A stretch of DNA of 53,238 bases from Mycogone perniciosa. Its lineage: Eukaryota > Ascomycota > Sordariomycetes > Hypocreales > Hypocreaceae. Below are positions 1 to 10,687 of the stretch, piece after piece. Positions within the stretch are counted from its first letter, which is position 1, and every line of letters starts with the position of its first letter. The stretch is from positions 1-53,238 of the forward strand of contig JAOALB010000048.1 of the NCBI GenBank assembly GCA_025331125.1, written 5' to 3'. The position numbers were made by a program, and so were the translations under genes. The notes beneath the pieces were generated by a model, which made no database searches, was not told the origin of the DNA, and saw only the letters and a program-made list of their open reading frames with translations.

Positions 1-18
1 CCCCCCCCCCCCCCCCCG

Positions 19-52
<34 letters not shown>
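1..52. repeat. Poly-C run at left contig end
   Basis: An almost pure C homopolymer with a single G at position 18, ending abruptly where ordinary sequence begins at 53. Read outward on the other strand it is poly-G, as is the right end of the window. This fits a sequencing or assembly artefact (no-signal cycles called as G) better than genomic DNA. It is not telomeric: no TTAGGG-type repeat is present. Confidence 0.85.
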
Positions 53-1916
53 ATAGCAGGGGACACTCGGATGTATGTACTATTGGATACAGAGTACTCC
101 GTAGACTATGATATTAGTCCATTGGCTCTAGCGAGAGGGCGAAATCGCAGCGCATAGATAAGGACGGGTCCGTACCTTGACGGAAGAAAATCCAGCCCTC
201 ACATCTGTTTTTTTCAGCTCGACGAATAATACGAACTGAATGTTAGCATCGGCAGTGGCGCTGAGGGACTTTCAACGCGGATCCATATGCCGTTGTCTAC
301 TGGCCGGTTTGCGTAAGTCGCCGCTGGCGGTTCTACGAGTAGAGTTTGCAACTTGACTCAAGTACGGAGTACGGAGTACTAGTACGCGAATCCGCACGCT
401 CTCCGCGGCGTGGGTCACAGATTGCACCCTCCCAACAACGCCATGACGAGTAAAATTGCTTGCTGCCTCTATGGTTCAAACCCAAAAATTGCTCTCGTTG
501 TCAAGTAAAACGGTTGTTGCTGTATTGTTTTATTATTATCATTATTATCATTATTAAATGGCTTTCAAACGTCGTCTATTTTTGACCTTTCAGAAACGGC
601 CCGGTGCCAAGCCTAAGCTGAGAAAACCTTCGTCTCCGTGTCTTCGCACTCAAAAGCCACAAAACCTTCCCTCACCCACGTGCCGCTTTGTTCTCTGTCG
701 AAGCATATTAGAACCACTGGCACATTTAACCTAACTCCATGGGTGCGAGGGAATTATTAGCGCTACTTGTCTCCGTAACCAACCAAAGACGGCAGTTCGG
801 GCGACCATCAGACCTGGTTCATGCATCCAAGATTGCTCTGTAAATTATATGCTCATTATCAGCCCCTATTATCTGGGCATCGCACCCACAGATCATGAAG
901 CACGTACCGCCACGAAGCACCATCCATCCAGCCACAGTGTTTCGTCCTCGTAGGCCCGCCAAGACATACGAGTATGCCTCAGAATGCTAGCTTGGCTTAG
1001 TAAAAGAAATGCTAGCCATGTACGAAATAGTACCATTACGCAACCGCCCCCATGTCCATCATATGCAGCACAGGCCATTTCTCTTCAACGAAAGGGCCGA
1101 AGAAGATGTCGTGAAGACACGCTCCATCGGTTTCTGAGGTTAAACCCCAAGAATTATGAGAGCGCTGAACTAGTGGTACTACTTTGTTTTTGGGCGGTGA
1201 TCTGCAATTAATAAATGTCTTATCAGTCTGACCAAAGGGGGGGTGTCTGAAACTTCTGTTCCAAATTACGACAATGACACTACGTCATTACAAACCACAC
1301 AGTGCCTCTGATGAAGTTCACGTGAAAAGTCAGGGCTCATTGTTCAGTCCCAAGTACCCGGTAGTGCTCCACATCACTGTTTGACTGTAACATCATCATA
1401 TGTACGGAGTAGTACCACCGGAGATCGGCTGAATTCGCGCACGGGAGCTAAGTCTTCAAGATCAACCCCCCCGATATCATTGACAAGCAGGATGGCCGAA
1501 AGAAAGCGGCATTACGATATTATAAACTAGTACTAATATGCGAATATTATGCGTGTGCAGTATAGCCAACATGTCATCATACCATGCCAATGGAAGATAA
1601 ACGCCGATGCTCACCCAAGAGATTGCCTTTGCCCATGCCTCAAAACTCCTTCCATGTTGACAGTAGACATTAAGTAAATATCACCAGTGCCCCGTCCATT
1701 CATAAACGCATCTCAGTAACAAAGATATCTTCCTCCAAACAAGTCCAGCCAGTTATGGGTATATCGCCGGCAAAACAAGGGTATATAAAGTATAAAAAAA
1801 CACAATTGATTCGAAACATCCAACAAAGAGAGAGGGCGTGGAATCAAGCAGGTTGGCCAGCCTCGCTGTGTGGCAGGAACAATTAAACCCGACTCGGGTG
1901 GATGGTGCCATACCAT
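53..1916. other. Intergenic region downstream of the LIM gene, no gene seen
   Basis: I see no convincing coding frame here; the open frames are short and share no features with known proteins. The stretch holds a small ATT/ATC-rich microsatellite at about 530-556, copies of the TACGGAGTA motif at 95-103, 363-371, 370-378 and 1403-1411, and, next to 1917, the presumed 3' untranslated region of the minus-strand LIM gene. Confidence 0.6.
361..380. repeat. Tandem overlapping TACGGAGTA motifs
   Basis: Two copies of the 9-mer overlap by two bases (363-371 and 370-378), giving a 7-base period. The same overlapping arrangement recurs at 23411-23426. The motif is dispersed in intergenic DNA throughout the window; its function is unknown. 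Confidence 0.7.
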
Positions 1917-4062
1917 TCACATCATGCCGAATCGCGTCGCGCGTTTGTTCATTTGTGGTTTTGGGCCCATGCCAGGTCCTACTCCAGGACCTGGACGTGC
2001 TGGTCCACCAAAAGATCCCATGGGCCCTCTCGGCATGCCCGGTGGGCCGAAACCTGGCCGAGGGCCTGGTCCTCCGGGGCCGGGGCGCCCATGTGGTCCT
2101 CCGAAAGGTCGAGATCCCGGCCCGCTTAAACCACCCCTGCGGGGGCCCGGTGGGAACGATCCAGGCTCGCTAGGTCCAGCTGGCGATTGCTGAGTCCTCC
2201 TCAAAGCGTCGCGTTCACAATAGGCCTTTCCATCGACCTCGAAGTAACCGCCCGATAAGGATCGGCTACAGTCAGGACATCGGAAGCAGTCCTCATGATA
2301 CTTGACTCGCGATTCGTCTTCGACAAAGTGCCCTTCGATTCCTTGTCCGCACTCACCACACAAGCTTCCATTCAGCTGGTGGTAGTGCATCTCACAGTAT
2401 GGTCTGTCGTTGAGAACATAGAATTCTGCAGACGTGAACGGTTTCGAGCAAGTAGTGCAAACAAAGCAGTTTTTGTGATATTTCCCCGTCAGTCGACCAT
2501 CCGCGGACGAAATGCTCTTCCCAGTAATGGGTTCACGACATGACTTGCAGTCACCACGGGGTGTCTGAGTCGATGGGTCTCGAGAGCCTTTGCGCGACAG
2601 GGGGTTTCCATGTGGTGAAATGCCTGCTTGTCCTGGAAAGCTTTCACTCCGAGGGCTAAGATTTTGCTCTCGCTTCGGCGACGAGTCGTACCTTGACGAT
2701 GGCGGGACATACGGCCGATACGGCTGCTGAATCGCCGGGTCAAAATGGTCATCTTTTGGTGAGATAAGATATGGTGAAATTGGCATCGGGGTTCGAACCG
2801 GGGGAGGCACATCATGAACCATTGAGTCAATGTGTAGCTCCGAAGGCCGTAGTTTTTCGGTTGATATCTGAAGTTTTCCCATTCCATTGCCCACTTTCAA
2901 CACATCAGGGCTGTTCTCAAGTGTAATAGACTGTGCAGGGCTTGTTAATAAGCTGGCCTGGCTTTGACTGCTGAATGTGGAGTAACCCGACGAGGCAGAG
3001 TCGGATGGAGTGTGATACGGATTACTCGAGCCAAACTCGGCTGCCAAATCAAGAGTATTAGTCGGAAGGCCTTGCGGTATGAGACTTTTCCGAGGCGGTG
3101 GGCGCCTGGACGTATCCGGGCCCATTGACGGCCGTCGTCCCCCCTCGGAAACTCCCAATGAAGGCAATCGATGTAACTGAGGGGGTGGGTAAGAAGGTCT
3201 CCGTGATGGCTCTGTTGCCGTCGAGGGCCTCGGAAAGGTTTCAGACCTGCTGATGAGTCCCAGGGCACTGGGCTCAAGTTCGCGAGCTGAATTTGGGGGA
3301 GGGCCAAATCCCTCATAACCACTCTTCTTCGGCTGTTTCGGAGGAGTTATGTTGCCATTGCTTCCTGCCGAGATATTTGAGTGACTAGTCCCAGGTCGGT
3401 CAATTGCTCGCGGTTCCTCCAAAAAGGGGCCATCCCATTTTGTAAGTGAGTCTTGTCGTGTCGGGAATGCATTCATTGCCATGGAAGGTCGTCGGTTTGT
3501 GTCAAACGGTCCCGGTGCGATGCTGTTCATCTTCTCCAGCAAAGCTTCGCCCATTGGCTTGCCGGCTGCAGGCGTTGGAGGCCCGCAAAGCTGATCTGGG
3601 GGAGTTCTTGCAAAATAATTGTCTGGCGATCTGGACGGTCTCTCTGGGGTGATTGGCGAAATGCTCCGTGACCCTCCAGCATGGCTCACTGGGGTCAATT
3701 GGCCTTGGTTCATATATGCCCGATCTAGAACAAGTTAGCATCTTGGGATTGTCAACGGGGAGAGGGCAACTGTTCAGGGACATACTCGCTGCATCTGTAT
3801 CGACTGGGGTTGGTAAACGCCCATGCTTTTCAGTCGGTGGCTGATTAAATGGCTGATCACTGAATTTCTCATCGCTCTCTGGCGGAGGTGACACTGTTGA
3901 AGGGATGTTAGCATGTGGCTAGCCGGCTAGAGGGTATGTTGCCTTACATTCCAGCGAGGGTCCTGAACACAGGTGCTCTCCCATTAGGGAGATCTCCACC
4001 TGCAAACCACATAAAGAGCATTTGATCGTTGGTAAGAAAGCCGACTCCCTGAGCGCTGCCAT
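1917..4062 (-). CDS. LIM-domain protein, paxillin-like
   Basis: Predicted 676-residue adaptor protein. Exons 4062-3948, 3893-3786 and 3724-1917; introns 3894-3947 and 3725-3785 have GT-AG ends and keep the frame. The short first exon encodes a CxxC...HxC cluster (Cys15, Cys18, His30, Cys32), a likely small zinc site. Residues about 80-460 are Ser/Pro-rich and probably disordered. Two LIM domains follow at about 467-521 and 530-580, with the expected Cys/His/Asp zinc ligands. The tail from about 585 is extremely Gly/Pro-rich and ends in MM. Two C-terminal LIM domains after a long disordered region resemble yeast Pxl1, a scaffold at sites of polarised growth and septation. The orthology is inference. 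The start was chosen because the ATG at 4062 opens the conserved zinc-motif exon. Confidence 0.85.
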
Positions 4063-7000
4063 GATGAACAAATCCTACCCCCAAGGCCTCTTCGACACAG
4101 TAGTACAGTATATAGTTACTGGGGCCTACAGAATAGCATTGGACAAAGCGGTCAAGAGGTTGTGTGCGGTTTGGTCGGAGGCAGATTACAAGCAAAAATT
4201 ATCGAAGGGTAGGAGTGGTACTCTGTAGTATGTATGAGATGTCGATGTCGATGTCGCGAAGAAGAAAAATGTGTTTGGATGAGATCTGAGGTGCCCGCTT
4301 CCGCCGCCGCTTTCCAATTGCCACAACGGCTGTCACAGATCTTCCGGTGTCGAACTCCAAAGGTTACCGAAACACATGCGACCTGTAGGAATCGGTGGTG
4401 GTGGGATCGATGGGTACTTCGTGCAGCAATACTGCTTCAGTGCGGTGGAGGCGGGGCTGTTTTTTTCTTTCTCGAAAAGTCCGCAGTCTTTGTACCTGTG
4501 CTGTTGAGGAAATCCTCTTATGCGCCGGCTGCCCTGGAGGATTGTTGCAGGAGCAGGAATAGGCAGGGAGACAGAAACAGTGAAGGTAAGTCGAAGGTTT
4601 GAAGGATGGTCACCTGCAGAGCCTGGTGTTGCGCATAGCGTCTCGAGTTGCGGAGGTCGCGGCGTTGTTGCCGGGGGCAGAGGACCCCTGGCGAACCCCT
4701 TGGTCGGATGGACAGTGCACTGACTGGCTCCTGGTCCTAGAGGTTACCTAAATTGCGATTAGGCCGCGGACCCCTGCAAGAAGAACGGCTTGCCGTGGTC
4801 AATGTGACGGTGATTCCGGTGTGATTTGGGGAGTTTTTGAAATGGGAGAGGCAGGAAACGACAGCGACAGACCGCCGGATTAAAAGGTCCTGTCCGTCGT
4901 ATGAATACTACAAGGGGATGGGCTTGTTCGTACATATCCCCGCAAGCATTGTTTGCTAGGTATGTGATATCGATACTACAGGTAGTACTCGTATTTGCAC
5001 CTCCTTAGGTACGTCCCTTTACCGACACAATCAAGACATCGTCAGTCATATGGCGGCGCCCTCAAGGCAAGGCGAAGAACAATCGGGTCCTTTACCACTC
5101 CCTGATAAGGGAATTCACAATCGCAACACTACTACTAGTTGCCCTTCTCCGTACATACGAACATGTCGCCAATACGGCTTCTCCTTCATTAACGCGTTCG
5201 AGTCGCGCACATTTCGCCTTGTGTCGATCTACGAGTATGAGCAGTCAGAGATATTACTCACGAGCATGGCCCGGTCTGCAGCCTGACATCTCCCACTAGT
5301 AGGTGGTGGTACTAGTAGCATCATCATCATCTACTAGTAGCATCATCTCGCATCTCCGTTTTCGATATGAAGGCATCCACAAGCACGATCGGGGCATTAC
5401 CGTATCAAGAACCCCCCCAGCGAGAGAGGTTCGCTTCCAGCCAAATGAGGCCCACCACGGCGCTCTTTTCGGCCGGGTAACGTGCAGAAGCTCCAGCCAG
5501 ACGTCAGGGGTGATCCAATTTAGGGAAGTGTCAACGCCGCCGAAGACGCGCTACCTAATGGCATTAATTAATAAATTTCAAGGCCCCAGGGCTGTTGAAT
5601 TCCTATGGAAGCAAGCTAGGGTACCAGCCATTTCAGCCTCTTTCTCTCCGTATTATTACCTAGTACGAGTCTACTGGTATCTAATAACCGCCCTGAAATG
5701 CTCGTCCACTCATGTGTTGCAGACGTATCCACTAATCGTCCGTAGGATTGGTAGAACACTTCCTGGAAGCACAAAGGGAGTTGCCACGTCCGTCTCCTTC
5801 TAACGGACTCCGTACTCCGAGGCAGGGACCGTTGATTATTTGATTGGCTAATAGTCGGAGACGGGGAGAGCTCAGTCCGTCATATGCAACGCCCCATGGC
5901 AACACGGCTTAAATTTTAGTTCGGCTTGGATGTTTCCTCCCGCACAGAGACAATACGGGGTAATACGAGAAGAATCTCGTCAGTGACGGAATGAATCCGA
6001 ATACTAATACTACTACCACTAATACAGCGTCTTGGAGGTATTACGTCCCAGCCAGAGCGGTTTCGGGGCTGCTAGTATCACCCAACACCAGACACGGCTA
6101 TGTGAGGCTTGCTTCTGGTCACACCAATATGCAAACATGAAGCAGCCATTACGAGTAGTAGTCGTAGTAGGAGTACTAATACTGAGCAGCACACGACCGA
6201 AAAGCAAACGCCACCTACCTTTACGGCGTGATACTCCATACTTACACTACTACCTGTAGTACTAGTACTAGTGCAATGTGACTACTCCGTAAAGTGCTTC
6301 ATGATAATGAGAGTTGATCCGACAATGGATGCGATTTTGAGACACACGTTGTGCATCATCGGCATCTGGCCGGATAATCTCGCCTCTCTAGGCTTTGAGC
6401 ACCAAATCGCTCAACCGAGTCATTTTTCAACCATTCTCGAAGAACGGGTTAGTAGTTCCCCTGTAGATATCTTATTCGCTTTTCTGATCATCATATTTAC
6501 TAGTAATACTACCATTTTAAATAGCAACGCTACTGTATTGGCAACCCCCTGTGATATCGACCATGCTACCCTACTAATACGGAGTAGAGCAATCAGAGGT
6601 CACGTTTCCACCACTTGCAACTTGTTTGATGTTAGATGTTTCTGGGGGAATTTTTGCAATGCACACCGGGTAACTATAATTATATTATTCGGATAGTAAT
6701 ACGATGTGGGTTGCCTCTCTAACCTATACAACCCTCATTGCTTGCTATCACAAAGAATCATAGCCTATCCGAACAACCTGGTTGGAAACGTGATCATAAG
6801 TTCTAAATAACGACGATCAAACTAACTATGATGATGACGCTAACACGGGCTTTCAGTTACACATGCCATCAGGGTGGCAAATGCAATGCACTGAATTGCT
6901 GGCCCTGAAGCTCTAGACATGGCCATATGTTAGAGCAGTGTGGTTGGAGCACCTATAGGGAGTAAGTATTGATCGATAACCTTGGCGGAATGCTTGAGCT

Positions 7001-7850
7001 TGGATATATCAAGTAAAAAAATAGATAGTATTGAAGAAGGTAATAGATAGCTAGTGACGCATTTTTAAACATACTTAACTCGGTCCTTGGCTTTATGTCT
7101 TGGGAGGTTGTTGGGGAGTGTGCCGTAGTGACACCGATACTGATCGCCATGACAGGCCGGACCAGATATATCCAATTATTGACACGATACACATTTAAGA
7201 CACTCCATTCTGGCTTGGGACTTTGGGACTGTTAGAAAAGCAGTCCAATAGGCAATAAACACCTACGCATGAACCAAGGAGATCAGCAAAGGCGCATCTC
7301 GGCGCATCTTGGCTCAGAGGCCAGTATGCGTATTTCCACGCAATCCTCCACGCATCTCAAACTCCGCCCTCGCACTACCCGCAATTGGGAACCGAGGAAC
7401 CAATCGCTACAAGCGATACGAACGATGCACAATGCAGAGTGACCCTGTCAATGCTTGCAGGTGGCGTTATCTATTGGCGCACTCTTACAGATTGGGGAAC
7501 CAACCACGCCCTACCAGCCATTCAGCCTGCTGTTGACACACCTTGATAGATGGGACGAGAAGCCTTATCATTTGGTGATGACACTTGTCTGCTGTACGGA
7601 GTACTTCGTAGGTAGTCATCCAATTCGGATATAGGCTGACTTAGGGAGCACCACTGGAGCAGTCAGTCACTAAAATAACCATTCGCCTAGTGACGTAAGG
7701 AGGACTGGTCTTAAAATTAGCATTGAATTGACACTTTGAAGAACAGCCTCCGTGATATCCGAGAAGGCAAACTCGTTTATCCCGCCCCTCCCTCCATCTT
7801 CAAGTCTTGTCATCCCCGCTCTTGATCCGTGCCTGCATATCCAACATAGG
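4063..7850. other. 3.8-kb gene-poor intergenic region
   Basis: The part up to about 4.8 kb is presumably the promoter and leader of the minus-strand LIM gene. Beyond that I see only short, unrelated frames and no transposase, reverse transcriptase, long terminal repeat or tRNA. The sequence is peppered with TAC/ACT trinucleotide patches and ACTAGT-like words (5295-5345, 6001-6025, 6150-6180, 6240-6275). TACGGAGTA copies lie at 6283-6291, 6578-6586 and 7595-7603. Confidence 0.55.
7595..7610. repeat. TACGGAGTACTTCGTA near-palindrome
   Basis: A 16-base inverted repeat, palindromic except that one arm has GG where AA would complete it. It is related to the perfect palindrome at 48571-48586 and to the dispersed TACGGAGTA motif. 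It lies about 0.8 kb upstream of the inositol synthase start. Confidence 0.6.
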
Positions 7851-8209
7851 GCGTGTTTCTCACCGCCCTCAACAGCACGTGCAGCCAAGCCGTTCTAGCG
7901 CTCCAACAAAGCTCTCTTGAGGACAACACCTCGGATCTAAATCCCTCTTTCGGCCCGGCTCTCTTCTCGACTCTTTTCTTTACTCCTCACAATCAAAGAA
8001 CAGAAAAAAAAACCAGCTTCAAAAAACTAGCGAAACCTCAAACCAATTCAAATTCACAAACCTCCTGGTCGATTGCTGCTCGATTGCTATCGTCGGCTTC
8101 ACCATCGCCAAACCCCTCCACCCCACCTACTCAGGTTTCAAAGGGTAGATCGAGGCATCGCAACCTCGATCACACAAGTCGTCAAGACGTTTTCCAATCT
8201 TCTCAACTC

Positions 8210-8260
8210 GTATGTTTATTATACCTATTTTCGAAACCAGCACAAGACTAACTCTCGCAG
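8210..8260 (+). other. Probable 5'-leader intron of the inositol synthase gene
   Basis: A 51-nt segment has a GTATGT donor, a GACTAAC branch-site match and a CTCGCAG acceptor. It lies about 150 nt upstream of the start codon in a CT- and CAA-rich leader typical of strongly expressed fungal genes. The open frames across it do not look coding, so it is most likely an untranslated-leader intron. Confidence 0.65.
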
Positions 8261-8407
8261 GGTTCACCACCCGTTTGCTGGAGCCCGCTGCTCTGCTTCC
8301 GGAGGGCTAGCGGACTCGACCTATAGCAAGTAAGGTCGAATTCTAGAGAAAAGACCCCGTAAACACCCTAGATATCAAGAAACTCTCGCGTCCGCCAACT
8401 CGTCAAC

Positions 8408-10103
8408 ATGGCGCCCCACGCGGAAGTTAGTACGGGCTCCTCGAACGGGACGGGCTATACCAATGGCCACGCGACGTCCACTGGTGCTGCTCGGAGCACC
8501 TTCGTCGTCAACTCCCCCAATGTCACTTATACCGACTCGGAGATCCGATCCAAGTACACCTATCGCACCACCAGCGTCGCCACTGACGCCAATGGCAATT
8601 TCGTTGCGACTCCCAAGGAGACGCTCTACGACTTCAAGGTCGACCGCAAGGTTCCCAAGGTCGGTATGATGCTTGTCGGCTGGGGTGGTAACAACGGTAC
8701 TACTGTTACTGCAGGTATCATTGCAAACCGCCACGGCCTTGTCTGGGACACCAAGGAGGGCGTCCAGGAAGCCAACTACTATGGCTCTGTCGTCATGAGC
8801 TCTACTGTCAAGCTCGGAACGGATGCCAAGACTAACAAGGAGATCAACATTCCTTTCCACAATCTCCTGCCCATGGTCCACCCCAACGACCTTGTCATCG
8901 GCGGGTGGGATATCAGCAAGTTGAATCTGGCCCAGGCCATGGACCGAGCCAAGGTTCTCGAACCCGCGCTGAAGGCCCACGTTCGGAAGGAGATGGCTGA
9001 GCTGGTCCCACTTCCCTCCATCTATTATCCGGACTTCATCGCTGCCAACCAGGAGGACCGCGCTGACAATCTCATCGAGGGCTCCAAAGCCTCTATGGCC
9101 CACGTCGAGCGCATCCGTAAGGATATTCGTGACTTCAAGGCCAATAACAACCTGGACAAGGTTATTGTTCTGTGGACCGCCAACACTGAGCGCTTTGCCG
9201 ACATTATTGATGGTGTCAATGACACTGCTGACAATCTTCTCAAGGCTATTGAACAGGGCCATGAGGAAGTATCTCCTTCCACCGTCTTCGCCGTTGCTTC
9301 TATCCTAGAGAAGGCACCGTTCATCAATGGCTCTCCCCAGAATACCTTTGTTCCTGGTGCCATTGAGCTGGCTGAGAAGCACAATGCATACATCGGCGGC
9401 GATGATTTCAAGTCGGGCCAGACCAAGATGAAGTCGGCTCTCGTCGACTTCCTCATCAACGCTGGTATTAAGTTGACTTCCATCGCTAGCTACAACCACC
9501 TTGGCAACAACGATGGCAAGAACTTGAGCTCCCAGAAGCAGTTCCGCTCCAAGGAAATTTCGAAGTCCAACGTGGTGGATGATATGGTTGAGGCCAACAA
9601 CATCCTTTACAAGAAGGGCGAGCACCCGGACCACTGCGTTGTCATCAAGTACATGCCCTCTGTCGGTGACAATAAGCGTGCCCTGGATGAGTACTATGCT
9701 GAGATCTTCCTTGGTGGACACCAGACCATTTCGTAAGTATTGATTCGTGTTTCCAATAGTATATAGCCGTTCTTGGTGCTGACTAGTATGTAGCTTGTTC
9801 AACATCTGCGAAGATTCTCTTCTTGCTTCGCCTCTCATCATCGACCTCGTTGTCGTTGCTGAGATGATGACTCGCATCCAATGGAAGGCCGCGTCCAGCG
9901 ACAGTGCCAACACCGCCGAGTTCCGGAACTTCCACAGTGTTCTGAGCGTCCTCAGCTACATGCTGAAGGCCCCGCTGACTCCTCCGGGAACTCCGGTCGT
10001 GAACGCACTTGCCAAGCAGCGTGCGGCGTTGACCAACATCTTCCGTGCTTGCGTTGGACTCGAGCCTGAGTCTGAGATGACCCTTGAGCACAAACTCTTC
10101 TAA
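8408..10103 (+). CDS. ino1: Myo-inositol-1-phosphate synthase
   Basis: Cytosolic NAD-dependent enzyme (EC 5.5.1.4) that converts glucose 6-phosphate to inositol 3-phosphate, the first step of inositol and phosphatidylinositol synthesis. Exons 8408-9732 and 9794-10103 are joined by a 61-nt GTAAGT...TAG intron, giving 544 residues, the usual fungal length. The Rossmann glycine loop GWGGNNGTT lies at about residue 91. Family blocks visible further on include SYNHLGNNDG, the FRSKEISKSNVVDD region and, in exon 2, a C-terminal catalytic segment. Codons are strongly biased to C-ending forms, as in highly expressed genes. The leader carries a probable intron. Nothing is missing or broken. Confidence 0.97.
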
Positions 10104-10687
10104 GGAGAGCGGCTGACAGTGCGCAAGTAGTTATTCGTTGATTTGGATTAAGGAGGATATAAGGATTTTGGACAGTCTTTACCGATATTAAGCGATAAAA
10201 TAGGTAGAATCGGCGCCAGGGCTATTATACTAGCTGCCAACTGAACTATGCCGTCTTTCCACCATATAATACGTCTATTCTTTCGTGTCATTGAGTCCCC
10301 ATTGCCGTAAAAGTGATGATGCAGATATGTGAGAGATGGCGTAATGACTGCGATGCCCAAGCACAGGCTGGGAGATCTACTAAATCCATACGTCAAATGA
10401 TAATATGAAGCTCTGAACAAATAATCATGGGCTGGCTGGCTGCTTTGGGAATTTACATCATGGTGGGTGTTGGTTGCGGGGAGCCGATTGGGCGTCACGC
10501 GTTACCGAGATGCGTCGCGTCGGGGCGCGTCAAATTCTCCACACACTTTAACGTCTCTCAGCCACCACCTTGTAAAGGCTCCATACCATAGCCATAACAC
10601 TATTCCCCGACTTCATATTTCCACTATCAACACAATTACATCACATTCCCCAGAAGTTGTGACATAATTTTACCATTGAAGTCGACA
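10104..10687. other. Intergenic: ino1 3' end and mrc1 promoter
   Basis: No gene is seen. The left part is AT-rich and presumably the ino1 3' untranslated region. The right part is the Mrc1 promoter, with a GC-rich patch at 10490-10535 carrying the MluI-box, then a CA/CT-rich leader. Confidence 0.6.
10497..10502. promoter_or_regulatory. ACGCGT (MCB-like) element upstream of mrc1
   Basis: An exact MluI cell-cycle box sits 186 nt upstream of the Mrc1 start codon. It is followed within 30 nt by the related words GTCGCGT and GCGCGTC. In yeasts this element binds MBF and drives G1/S transcription of replication genes, so its place before a replication-fork gene fits. The 6-mer alone is weak evidence; the clustering raises it. 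Confidence 0.5.

Noticed and set aside
1..52. Poly-C end as a telomere or natural repeat
   Set aside because: No telomeric hexamer, pure homopolymer, and a mirrored run at the other end; artefact is simpler.
7853..8333. Open frames in the ino1 leader as a small gene
   Set aside because: No ATG context or family features. The region has leader-like composition and contains a probable untranslated intron.
8375..9262. 295-residue minus-strand open frame opposite ino1
   Set aside because: Shadow produced by strong codon bias in ino1; it has no domain of its own.
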